Shown here one piece after another: positions 47,520-58,220 of a DNA stretch of 64,000 nucleotides (the stretch's first letter is position 1; each line of letters starts with the position of its first letter). Both the position numbers and the translations under genes were made by a program. Under the pieces are notes generated by a model. The model made no database searches. It was not told the DNA's origin and worked only from the letters and a program-made list of their open reading frames with translations. Source of the stretch: Escallonia rubra (lineage: Eukaryota > Streptophyta > Magnoliopsida > Escalloniales > Escalloniaceae); assembly GCA_033065855.1 (NCBI GenBank), contig JAVXUO010000704.1:62001-126000 (forward strand), in the 5' to 3' direction.

Positions 47520-47895
47520 TGACTTTTGGCGACGGATTAATTCCGTCGCTAAAAGTGTTCTTACTATCAGCTTTTTAGCGACGAAATATTCCGTCGCTAA
47601 AAATATTATTTAGCGACGGAATGTTCCGTAGCTAAAACATTTATTCCGTCGCTAATTTCACAAAACAGAAAATAAATTAAAATACGTAAAATATAATTAG
47701 CAACAGATATTCCGTCGCTAATTAATAAAGAATTCCGTCGCAAAAAGTACAATATTAGACGACAGATTTGAAAATTTCATCGCCAAACTTTTAGTAACGG
47801 ACTTTTATACGAGGGAGATTTAGCGACGGTAAATCCGTCGCTTAGGCTTTTAGCGACGGATTTTCCCGTCGCTAAAAGCCTTTTTTCTTGTAGTG
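47520..47895 (+). repeat. CACTA 3' subterminal repeats and terminus
   Basis: Direct and inverted GCGACGG motifs and the closing AGCCTTTTTTCTTGTAGTG match the 3' ends at 10840 and 24105. Confidence 0.88.
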
Positions 47896-50800
47896 TAGCT
47901 AAGGGTTTTACTCAGAGAGAAGGTATTGATTACAATGAAATATTTTTGCCTGTAGTAAAACATACTTCGATAAGAGTGTTGCTTTCTATAGTTGCTCTAG
48001 AGATGTCAATGGGCCGGCCCAGCCCGAGCCCAATGGGCCTCCAAAGAAACAGGCAGGGGTCGGGCCTGATGACTAGGAAATGGGTCGGGCCGGGCCTGGA
48101 AATATGGACATATGGGTGCAGTCCAAGCCCTGGCTCTAGGCCCAATATTTAGGGCCGGGCCCGGGCCCAATTATTTTTTTTTGGTTCCCAACTTCTTGTT
48201 AGTTATTTGCGTCGATGGCCAACAAGAATACATCAAATTAATTGGTTAAGATTGATACATGTTAATTTTGTGTAATATTGACAAGCCTTTTTTGGCCTAC
48301 TAACATTATAATTTATAAGTAGCATTTTTCGGAAGTTTGGTAAATAGAAAATGACAATTACATCTATCAAATTGCTTAATACAGTAGTTCTTTAAATTTT
48401 CGCAAATGTTTGCACGGCATTTGGCTTTTCTTTCCTTTTTTTAAATATAGTAGCATCTTCTTCTCTCTTTTCTTTTTCTTTTTTTTTCAATAAACATCTG
48501 TTGAAGTCATATGCACAAACTTTTTACCTTATGTGTATCCAAGCAAGTAGTAGCAACGCTAAATTGCCCTAGAGACTATTTCTACTATTTGAAAGAGACT
48601 ATTTCTACTATTTGATACTTTACTTCTTCTTTCGTTGCTGAAAGAATAACAATTATTTTTTAAAGTGATTGAAAACTCATAAAAAAGTGAAAATAATATT
48701 ATTATTTTACTATCTATTTTGTTATTATTATTTAATAATATAAATACTAGCTTTTTATATGTATTTTAATAGTTATTTTTTTACGCACGGTGCCAATACT
48801 AATTTATATGTAAGAGGGTAGAATTAGTCGGTTTGGTATTTATTGACAAATAAGTTCGTCCCATCCAAGACCGCTAAGGCCTCTTCAAAGAGGCTCATGA
48901 TTTCTCACGGTTCGATTGTAATCTTTGTAATCTAATTCTTGTTTTACGTCAAACATATCTTTGATTATTGCACCAAGGAAGAACGATAAACATAATTCAT
49001 GTTCAGATTCATTGCTCATTCGATCATCGTTGGACACGCACACATATTTAATAATGTGTGCATACAATAATACTGGGGCAAAAGAGGGTCTGTGTGTAGG
49101 GCCAAAAAAAAGGCCAGAAATAGGGCCAACCTTAGGCCAAAATAGGGCCAGAAATAGGGCCAACCTTAGGGCCAAAAGGGGGCCAGTTTTCGGGCCAAAA
49201 GAGGGCCGAGCCAAAAATGGGCCATTTTAGGGTCGGCCCGAGCCCGGGCCTGTTTCTCAAATAATTGAGCCTGGCCCTGGCCCAAGCCCTAAAGGTTAGG
49301 GCCAGTTCGGGCCAAAAAAATGGCCCGGGCCAGCTCGCAGGCTGCCCGGCCCTTTTGACATCTCTAGGTTGCTCTACATGACTTAGAGCTAGAACAACTG
49401 GATGTCAAGACAACATTTCTACACGGTGAGTTGAAATTCATGCGTCAGCTAGAGGGATTCATGATCCAGGATAAGGAAGATCATGTTTGCTTGTTGGAGA
49501 AATCCTTGTATAAATTAAAGTAATCTCCAAGGCAGTGGTATAAGCGGTTTGACATTTTTATGGCAGAGAAAGGTTATGTCAGGAATGCTTATGACAATTG
49601 TGTGTATCACCAGAGGCTCGTTTATATTTCTCATATATACTTGTTGTTGTATGTTGATGACATGTTTGCAAAATCGATGTTAGATGTCAACGGTTTGAAA
49701 GAACATTTGAAAAGGGAATTTGAGATGAAAGACTTGAGTGCAGCAAAGAGGATATTAGGGATGGAGATTTAGAGGGATCGACCAGCAGGAATTTTGTACT
49801 TGTCCCAGAAAAATTACACGGGCAAGTACTACAACGCTTTGGTATGGAAAACTGTAAACCTGTGACTACTCCTTTGACGGCACACTTGAAGCTTTCCGCA
49901 CCTGATTCCCCACAGACCCAGGATAAGGTGGAGCAGATGGCATGTGTTCCATATGCTAGTGCAGTAGGCAGTCTCATGTATGCTATGGTTTGTACGAGGC
50001 CCGGTATTTTTCGTGCGGTCAGTGTGGTTAGCATGTACATGGGTAATCCTGGGAAAGCTCATTGGCAGGCAGTGAAGTGGACACTTCGATACCTGAAAGG
50101 TACCGCGAATACTGGTTTAGTCTACCATCGAGGTAGTGATGTGAATGGTAGAGTTGTTGGATATGTGGATTCATACTACGCTGAAGATTTGGATAGGAGA
50201 AGATATTTGATAGGATATATCATCACTTTTTTGAGTTGTGTGATCAATTGGTAGGCTACTCTACAGAGTATTGTTGCCTTGTCTACTACAGAAGCTGAGT
50301 ACATAACAACGATTGAAGCAGTGAAGGAAGCTATTTGGTTGAAGGGCTTGGTTGGTGATTTGGGGTTCAAGCAAGATTCTAGTATTGTTTACTGCAACAG
50401 CCAAAGTGCCATACATCTGACCAAAAATCAGATGTTCCATGAGCGAACCAAACACATTGATGTCAAGTTTCATTTTATTCAGGATGTGGGTTCTCATGAT
50501 ACTGTTATGGTAGAGAAGATTTCCATAGATGAAAATCCAGCAGACATGATGACAAAGCATATCCCAGAGATCAAGTTTAACCATTGCTTAGATTTGATCG
50601 GTATCAGCAGTATTTGAGGTGCAGCCCTAGGGACAGGTGTGGTAGCAGCAGATGATATTTTCAGGTTATTTTTGGCTTGTTTTATTCAAGCCAAGGTGGA
50701 GATTTGTGATAACGTGTCCCGGATAAAAAACCCGGAATGTGTGGGTGTCCCACATCGGTTATTTAAAGAAGGTTACAACTTGGCCCTAAGTATATAAGTC

Positions 50801-51110
50801 CTCTTGTCCCAAATTGGTTATTTAGAGAAATTAAAGTCACTACTTATCTCTAAGTATATATATGTTGACTTGTACTGTGTTTTCAGTACAAGAGAGAAAA
50901 GCCATTCTCTGAGAGGTTTGTTGAGAGAGACAAAGATCTGTAATCTCCGTAACCAGACATAGTGAAATCGCTACTACCACCGTGCGGTAGGCTTTCCCCA
51001 AACCACGTAAATCTTGTGTCTTGTTTGCTTCTATTTTTTGTTATTGTTTTCGATTCTCTTCTTTATTGCTTGGTGAAAAATCTATTATATTCTTTAACAA
51101 TGTATGCTTA
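47896..51110 (+). mobile_element. Ty1/copia retrotransposon remnant (RT, RNase H, 3' LTR), fossil
   Basis: The plus strand shows the reverse transcriptase region (AKGFTQREGIDYNEIF, then LEQLDVKTTFLHGELK, LLLYVDDMF), the connection and RNase H region to about 50.6 kb (ALSTTEAEYI-like LSTTEAEYITTIEAVKEAIW), a purine tract (AAGGTGGAGATTTG) and a 3' LTR beginning TGTGATAACGTG near 50705 and ending about 51.1 kb. Gag, protease, integrase and the 5' LTR are missing. A CACTA 3' end abuts its left side and a hAT element splits it at 47998-49366. It is fragmentary with several breaks. The motifs suggest a Tork-like lineage, tentatively. Confidence 0.82.
47998..49366 (+). mobile_element. Non-autonomous hAT element inside the copia RT
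   Basis: Ends TAGAGATGTCAA and TTGACATCTCTA form terminal inverted repeats. The flanks AGTTGCTC (47990-47997) and GGTTGCTC (49367-49374) are an 8-bp target duplication with one mismatch, as expected for hAT. Both subterminal zones are full of GGGCC/GGCCC motifs (48010-48175 and 49080-49350). The 1.37-kb AT-rich interior has no transposase. Removing it makes the flanking copia reading contiguous. Confidence 0.9.
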
Positions 51111-51890
51111 AACTTTGTTATTGGCTTACCTTTCAAACCCTATAAGGAAAAAAATAAAACAGAAAGATTCCATCACGGTAGTCGTTGATCAAAATTCCTA
51201 AATGGAACACTTTCGTTTATGCAACAAGACATTGGATGCTTCCAATAAGGCTGATCTTTAGTTTAAATTCAGACTTCATGGCAACCCTAAAGCAATCACT
51301 TTGGCTGATCCAAAATTCATGAGTTATTTCTGGCATACACTCTGAGAAAAGCTAGACACGCATCCTAAATTTAGCTAGTCTATCATTGTCAAACCCATGG
51401 AGAAAATGAAGATGTGAATCGAAGCTTGTGAGATGTTTAATTAGGAAAACCCTCACGAATGGCTTCTCACTATGTCGTAATCTGAATCTGTATATTGTTA
51501 GAGACAAAGTGTCACACAAACTCGTAATTTTTTGCACTACTCACGGTCACAATATATGAGGAGGTGGAAATGGAGAGAACTTGAAGAGAACACAAAATAT
51601 AACTTAAAATTTTATCACATTCTCATACTTCTTGATCTTCTTCTTCTTCTCTTCTTATACTTGCATCATCTTATACCTTTTTATAGTGCTTCTAAGTAAC
51701 TCCTAGACATGTAATTAAGCTACCACTAACCCACTATTTCATTAACAAATTAGCCTACTACTTGCACTAAGCACATATAAATAATGCACTTGTAACTTAG
51801 GCACCACTAACATATAACTTAATTGCCACTAACATATCACACTAATCACCATTCTCAAGAACTAAATCAAGTTTACATATAACCGGTCTA
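51111..51890. other. No gene seen
   Basis: AT-rich sequence downstream of the copia LTR. There is a TTCTTC-rich tract near 51635. I recognise no coding or transposon signal. Confidence 0.45.
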
Positions 51891-51892
51891 TA

Positions 51893-52140
51893 AGTCTAAC
51901 CATCGGCAGTACCCCGTTTGAGGTAGTTTATGGTCGAAATCCTCAAGTCCCTTGGACTAAAGTCCACTACCGACAACTTATCATTTTGGTAGAGGTGCTG
52001 ATGATTTTGCCAAGCATATAAAGAAGTTACATGAGCAGGTACGCGACCGAATTATCAAGCATAACAAGATCTGTATCGTGAAATTGTAAACAAGCATAGG
52101 AAGTCTGTAAATTATGTTTTCCATGTGGACGCCATGGAAA
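51893..52140 (+). mobile_element. Fragment of a Ty3-type integrase region, fossil
   Basis: The stretch reads like the end of a Ty3 integrase domain (TPFEVVYGRNPQVPWTK, followed by sequence resembling HEQVRDRIIKHNK). No LTR or other domain is attached. It is short and broken. Confidence 0.65.
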
Positions 52141-52581
52141 ACTCAAGCCATGGCTGATGACATGGTGCTGATGATTTTGCCAAACACAATTGAAACTATC
52201 TATAGTTATAGTTTCATTTGTGTTTACTTCAAAGTTACAAGAAAATACACTTTTATTCATTGTTGTAAAAGGTTACAAGCTTACAATGGGTGTACTAAAA
52301 TATTAAAATGTCCTCTCGGTCGATCCTCTTAATGGCTCCAAAGTACGCAAGCACAGGCAAAGCTCGTTCTGAGAAGGTGGAAAGATTTATGTGTGATGTA
52401 ACGGCCTTTTCCTTAATTTTTTTTTTGGTCACTCTTTGGATTGTATAGCGTACAGGTTGCTAGCCCCTTACTGTTCCTTCAAATGTCAGAAGTAGAAATG
52501 AACTCTTTCGATCCATCTTAGTTGGTGAAGGCCTTCCATTTATACGTAGGGATCAACACAACTACTTTGAGAAAGAAGGCT

Positions 52582-53173
52582 TCACTCAAAATATTTCATG
52601 TGCACACCAATGGCATGCAAATAAGCACCATTTCTACCGTGAAAACCAACCAATTTTCCTTTAGATGGAGTAGAAACAAAATATGTGCCTCTCATCCCAT
52701 TCCCAAAAGGGCCATATTTTATTTTGGTTGTGTAAAACGTTATACTTGTTATACCCTCCAATCCGCTGTCTCCTTCAATCGGCCCAAAAAATCCTGCAAT
52801 CCCAACAAAAATCTGATCCGTGCCAGTCAGATTGATCTGCCAATCAAAGGCAGATAGCTGTGTCAGTGGTGAAATGGAGAATGAGAAATTAGGCCCCAAA
52901 CTTTGGATTCACTAAACATGACTATCGACGGTAAATTCTTACCTTTTCTACTGTATCACCAGTACATGGACTGCCATGCATGTCTGACAAAACATGCTTC
53001 CCGTTTCTATTTACATATTCAAACTGGATTCCGCGTACCCCTCTTTTCGATTCGTTCAGCGTCACATAGACTTGTTTGACATCCAAGAAAACCCCATCAT
53101 CCCAAGATTGACCACCGGAAGTACCCCAGGGTCCTACCTCCCGTGGCATATCGGCTATCATCACATCATTCCA
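52582..53173 (-). CDS. Jacalin-related lectin, fifth (C-terminal) domain, two exons
   Basis: Exon 52943-53173 encodes WNDVMIADMP then REVGPWGTSGGQSWDDG, the GPWGG-type opening of a jacalin fold. It ends at a GTAAGA donor. Exon 52582-52836 (after GGCAG) encodes INLTGTDQIFVGIAG, TSITFYT, YGPFG and KLVGFHGRNGAYLHAIGVHM, then TGA. Both exons are in phase 0. Jacalin domains bind mannose or galactose glycans, and here the usual Asp of G-x-x-L-D is His (GAYLH). Because the first exon has no strong start of its own and its phase fits a GTTAAA donor at 58244, I take these as the last exons of the gene at 58245-62671. The intron would then be about 5 kb and hold a Pack-MULE. A separate short gene starting at MIADMP is possible. 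Confidence 0.8.
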
Positions 53174-53514
53174 CTGTTGCAGGTAATTAGTAGTTTGAAG
53201 ATTGTCAGTTGCACTCGACTTTTAGGTGCTTGCATTTTAATCTATGGATTTGAAGTCTTATAATAAGGCAAAAACAAAAGTGCTAATATACTTCAGTGAA
53301 AACGGTAGAGCGTGGCTTTAATGGTTGACATACATCAAAAAAAGAAAAAGAAAAAAAAAAACACTAAAAAGTACTTGCAGCAGTAATCTATATAATATAC
53401 AATAAGCGACGCGAGAAAGACATTGATAACTTCTTTACGTGACACATTATCGTTTTTTTATATGACACGTCACCAGATTAATTATCTTTTACATTAGTAA
53501 GTCTTATTTAATTT

Positions 53515-53890
53515 AAAAACTAACTCTAATCATTCTAAAATTCTGTCTAATCAATATACTAATCAATTAAGACTTCTTTTCGACACTTATGTCCTTAAAA
53601 TTCAAAAACTAATTCTAATCATTCTAAAACTCAACCTTATCATTATACTAACTTATTAAGACTTACTATTTACTATTGTATCTTCAAAACTACTCTCTAA
53701 TATGAATATGAAAACTCATATATATATATAAAAAATGAAAATAATACTTTCGATTTAGAAGAAAAAAATTAATTTAAAAACCAATTCGATCTAATCCTTC
53801 TAAAACTCTATCTAATCAATATACTAGTCTATTAAGACTTTATTTTGATAATTATGTTCTTGAAAGTGTTTTCTAATATAAAAATTAAAA
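53515..53890 (+). repeat. Degenerate AT-rich tandem repeat, about 120-bp unit
   Basis: Three or so units share AACTAATTCTAATC.TTCTAAAACTC, TCAATATACTA.TC.ATTAAGACTT and a following TTATGT.CTT motif. They are non-coding and lie within the presumed lectin intron. Confidence 0.55.
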
Positions 53891-54924
53891 TCCATAGACC
53901 CAAAAGAAATAACTTTTGAGATATAAAATGAAAACGTGATCTAATAATTAATTTAAATTTTGATAGAATCGTAATTTTTATTTCTAAATAATTTTGCAGA
54001 GTACTCTTAACCTAACGTTTCAAGCTAATAGACTTAGTTTTAAAATGAATCAAATTGGGCCACTAAAAGAACTTAATAATAATATAGTCTTGACAAGTTA
54101 CTTTGAAACTGTTACAAATTAAGTATTAAAAATTTCTTACTACCTGCAATTATAGTTTTAGCAGAAGTAGATTTTTTTCCCATAAGATCTAAATCTCTTT
54201 TTTTTTTCCTTCTTGAAATGTGGTATTCATTGATACACCTTTTGTAACTTTTTAAAATATTTTATTAACTTACTCAAGCTTGACTCGGGATCCTGAGTTA
54301 TAATAATTAATAACTGAGGCGAGAAATGCAATCATGACACCTTATTGCATTGTGTTTTTAATATAGTAAGAGTTATAAAAACTAATGTTAAACCCATTAA
54401 TATTACTAAAAATCTCCAAACTTTATTTTGAATGGGGTCCTTAATTTTACAATTAATTAAATTAACAAATATAGTAGACATTTAAATAATTAGCCTTATG
54501 CAATTCAAAAATCAATTCAAAATATTTAAAATTCTCTAACCAATATAGTAATATATATTTGACTTTATTGGAATACTATATATAGAAAAAGCTCTCTAAC
54601 ATAAATTATTAACCTGTAAAGAAAATTACTTAAGAGATTTAATGAGAAAAATTAGGTTTATTTTCAAATGGGTCAAATACACGTAGGTACCCTGGAACTA
54701 TCACAAAATCTCAATTAAGGGTCCCAAAGTTTAATTTTTACACATAAGGGCCTATAACTCCAAATTTGCAATAAATAAGGACTTCCGTCCACTTTCTTAA
54801 CGATTGAGACTTTTCTGTCAGGGGCATTTTTGGGTTTCCATATTTGGGTGTTTTTCTCTTCTTCTTCAAAATTTCATCTTTGCCTCCACCACCACCACTG
54901 CCGCCACCCACCACCGCCGCCAGC

Positions 54925-55480
54925 CTTTCGTCCCACAAGACACCTCCCCACCGACCCAACCCCCATCCCCTTCACCTCCGCTTCCCAAGCTCCCATTCTC
55001 AACCTCCCTCTCCACCCCCACCAACGAGACCCCCTTCTTTCCTTCCTTCCCCTCCCCACCACCACCAACGGCCTCCCCTTCCTCCACATCCTTCTCGGCC
55101 AACATTTCCTCCCTCTCCCTCCTCTAGTCCCCCAAACCCAAACCCACCTCTTCCAAACTCATCGCAACTGTCGTCACGGCCGTACTCGCTGCCATCAGCG
55201 TCGTCTCCATCATCATCTTCCTCCACATCCACAAACGAAGAAAGGAATAGACTTTTAGCGACCAGAAAACCCACAGATCCGACACCAGCAGTAGAATCTT
55301 CAGCAATGGAGCTGCTATTGCCAACGTAGCACCAAAGCCACCACGAAGGCCCTCTCAGGCCGGCTCTGAATTCCTCTACCTTGGCACTCTTGTTAACTCC
55401 CACAGTGGCATCGGCGGTAATAGCCAACCTGCCAACGTCCCACCACCACCCGCGCCGTCGATTTCTGCTCCTCTGCCTGC
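54925..55480 (+). pseudogene. Captured N-terminal part of a class I (membrane) formin gene
   Basis: Plant class I formins nucleate actin at the plasma membrane. The fragment shows a Pro/Ser-rich extracellular-type region (PFVPQDTSPPTQPPSPSPPLP, PFFPSFPSPPPP), a Lys-bounded hydrophobic segment (about 55155-55225, KLIATVVTAVLAAISVV on to HIHKRRK) and the juxtamembrane signature SEFLYLGTLVNSHSG followed by a PPPPAPS stretch. The order Pro-rich, membrane span, SEFLYLGT is characteristic of the family. The catalytic FH2 domain is absent. Stops after SSLSLL (near 55126) and after KRRKE (near 55248) show it is broken. It reads toward the U-box fragment. Confidence 0.88.
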
Positions 55481-55562
55481 TGGATTGACGGCCGGTCAAA
55501 GGTGTGGCCGGATGAGAGAATAACTGGGTCCGTCATTATCTCTACTGAGATTGGAATTTTTT
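55465..55562 (-). pseudogene. Captured U-box E3 ligase fragment
   Basis: The minus strand reads KIPISVEIMTDPVILSSGHT then FDRPSIQQ, the first half of a U-box (consensus CPIS.E.M.DPVI..SGHTFDR.SI..W). U-box proteins recruit E2 enzymes for ubiquitylation. The first Cys-like position is Ile-Pro here, and the second half (CP.T...) is missing because the sequence runs into the formin fragment coming from the other side. The junction lies near 55465-55490. The best relatives are probably PUB8/PUB9-like single U-box proteins with ARM repeats, but the fragment is short. Confidence 0.82.
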
Positions 55563-55849
55563 TTCTGCATGCGTAATAGTTTTCTTTCCCTCTGTTTCTG
55601 TGGATCTTTAGGCTGGATGGGGATGAGAGAGGTGAAATTTTGATGATGAAGAAGAAGAGAAAAACACCCAAATATGGAAACCCAAAAATGCCCCTGACGG
55701 AAAAGCCTCAATCGTTAATAAAGTGGACGGAAGTCCTTATTTATTGCAAATTTGGAGTTACAGGCCCTTATGTGTAAAAATTAAACTTTGGGACCCTTAA
55801 TTGAGACTTTGTGGTAGTTTCAGGGTACCTACGTGTATTTGACCCTTTT

Positions 55850-57584
55850 TCAAATTCATATTTAAGTTTTCTTTAAATTCAAATATGAATCTAACCTGAT
55901 AACTATATTGATTAAAAATTTTGGTAAATAATTTCCTTACTTTAAAGTTTTGCGGTATCCTATTTAGTGGCATTGGTTAAATGTAAAAATATCATAATAT
56001 GCAGATTCTATATGAGATACATTAAAAAAATAGTGTAAATTTAAAACCTTAATTATGTAAGCTTTTCTTAAATTCAACTAATTTTATGTTGAAAAAGTTT
56101 TGAACTAATTTTTTTCTATGGTATTTTTATTGTGAGTAATTAACTATTATGCATTCTAAATTCTGCATTAGCAATATGCGATTTATGATTTTAATTATGT
56201 TAACTTTTATAATTTTGAATATAATTGCATATAAAATCTAAAAAGACATTAGTTATTGTGTGATGAATGTAGACTAAAACTTGGATTGAAATCCTTATTA
56301 TATCTAAAGATAAATTTTACTTAGTAAGCATGCTTATTGTATACTTTGTAAAATGTTGTTTAAATTTTGTTCAGCAATTTCCTTATTACGAGGTTTTCAT
56401 GTTGGTTAAAATTTTTAAACTTTATATAATTACTTCATGCACTGATTACTATTTTCTCTGCTTCTAAAAATGTCACACCATCCTTACTTTATTAGTTGTG
56501 TTGATTAACTTTTATAACATGCTATAAACAAATATATGGACCAAAATTTTCTCTATCTAAATTAAACTAATATATAACTAATGTTAAGGACAACTCATTC
56601 AAAGGTACAATTTTTTTTTTTAAAAGATACGTAGAAAATAATAAAAATATCTTATGCAATAGCAAATTGATCTCAATATGTTCTCCGCATAATTTTATCA
56701 GTAGAATTTACTTATTCTTTTTTGTGTACTAAGTAAGCTTTTAATTTTTGTACATCTATATAGTTACCCAATCAGAATTAGCAGATATGCACGAGGACAT
56801 TGCTTATTGATATTTGACCAGAAAGGTTAATTTATTTTATTACAAGAAAGTTCAAGCCAAAATTAAAGTAACTATCTTTGATAAAATATATAACCATAAA
56901 ATTATAAAATTGTGTAAGATATTTTATTATGCATTTCAAGACTACTAAGATAAATTATTGTTAATAAACCGTTTCGTGCTTGGCACAGGATTCTGGGCTA
57001 GTAGATGAAATACTGGTGCAAATAATCTGGATATACACAACATACAACAAGATATGAACAAAAACAATCATCAAAAGGAACCAGGATAATTGATTCAACC
57101 TCTGGGCATGGAGCTGTCGGACAATTTGGAGTGTTTTTTTTAAATTAAATAATTTGATTTATCGTATTTTAATGTTATTAGAAAGATGCGTTAGTGGCTT
57201 GTGTTACTGAGCCAAATAAATGTGTTAGTGGTAAGTAAAGCCAAAATTGAAAATGTCTAAGTAGACAAAATTTCAATGTTATTACCATATCTTCACATGG
57301 TAAAAGGAGGGACAATGACTTGGCAATATTCTCTCAATTTGCCTATACTACGTGTATTATTAGACGTCCAATACTTTAGAGATTGAGTAATTTTCGATTC
57401 TGTTATCACTTTCCTTCATTTATCACAAAAAGTTAGCAATTCAAAATGTTCAGTATGGGTTTTACAATTTAAATGTAAACCAAAAATTGATTTGAAAAAA
57501 TCATGACGTTTTGAATTCCTAAATTATTTCTTTTATCCTAAACAGATATTAAAGTTCTAATCTCACACCAAAGCCTTCCATGCC

Positions 57585-57622
<38 letters not shown>

Positions 57623-58220
57623 TAAAACTGTTAAGTTTAAACTTTGACCTCTAAGTCTACCAGTAGTTTAATTACCATCACGCTATCATTTTATCTTGTT
57701 CTCTCCATCTGCCATGTAGAATGGAGTTCTCTTCTGTGGCATAACTTCTAACCTTTAGCTTTCCATGCCGTCACACACACACACACACATATATATCATT
57801 TTTTAAACCTTTGTTTATTATTGGTGCTTGAGCTACACCATGTTTCTCATTTCTCATCCTCAATGATTGTATTGAGCATGCGGAATCCAATTGGGTTTAT
57901 TGGCATAAAATTATTCTTAGATGACATGGAAATGAAAGAAGTATCTTTTTGTTCTACTTTCTGGATGCTATTTATCTATTTTATCTATCAATATTAACCG
58001 AATACTTTTCTTTCACTTTACAACTAATAGACTGAGGTTGATTATGACTTTTTTTCCTTCCAAAATAGAACTGTTTGATTTCTTTAACAAGTTTGGTTTC
58101 AGGGTTTGAGATGTCGTCCTTACTAATCTCTTCTAATAGTTTTGGTATGAGGTGTAAATGCAATCTACGAAAAGATAAGCGCCTCTAGCACCAGCCACCA
58201 TCCTCCCTATTTTGACAGAA
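55850..58220. other. Presumed intron or intergenic DNA; no gene seen
   Basis: Very AT-rich sequence without exon-like content. (AC)n microsatellites at about 57587-57618 and 57773-57788. A GTCTACCAGTAG-like stretch near 57650 shows nothing further. If the five-domain lectin model is right, it is part of the long intron 9. Confidence 0.5.

Larger units (their letters stand above)
46697..47895 (+). mobile_element. CACTA 3' half (TNPA-like last exons plus terminus)
   Basis: Similarity to the element at 4773-10840 begins at GAACCCGGATCTGGAG (compare 9505 on). It runs through the last TNPA-like exon, the 3' subterminal repeats (47520-47880) and the terminus TTTCTTGTAGTG ending at 47895. Upstream transposase sequence is missing. 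The right flank enters a copia reading frame directly, so the element inserted into that copia remnant. Confidence 0.82.
54670..55845. mobile_element. Pack-MULE carrying formin and U-box gene fragments
   Basis: Long terminal inverted repeats of about 210 bp (GGGTCAAATACACGTAGG at 54670, complement ending at 55845) are about 95% identical. Left flank TTTTCAAAT recurs on the right after one extra T (55847-55855), fitting a 9-10-bp Mutator target duplication. No transposase lies between. The short interior holds pieces of two host genes in opposite orientations. It sits between lectin exons at 53173 and 58245. Confidence 0.92.

Noticed and set aside
48885-49230. Open frames with Gly-Pro or Lys-rich repeats
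   Set aside because: They are products of the GGGCC-rich subterminal repeats of the hAT element.
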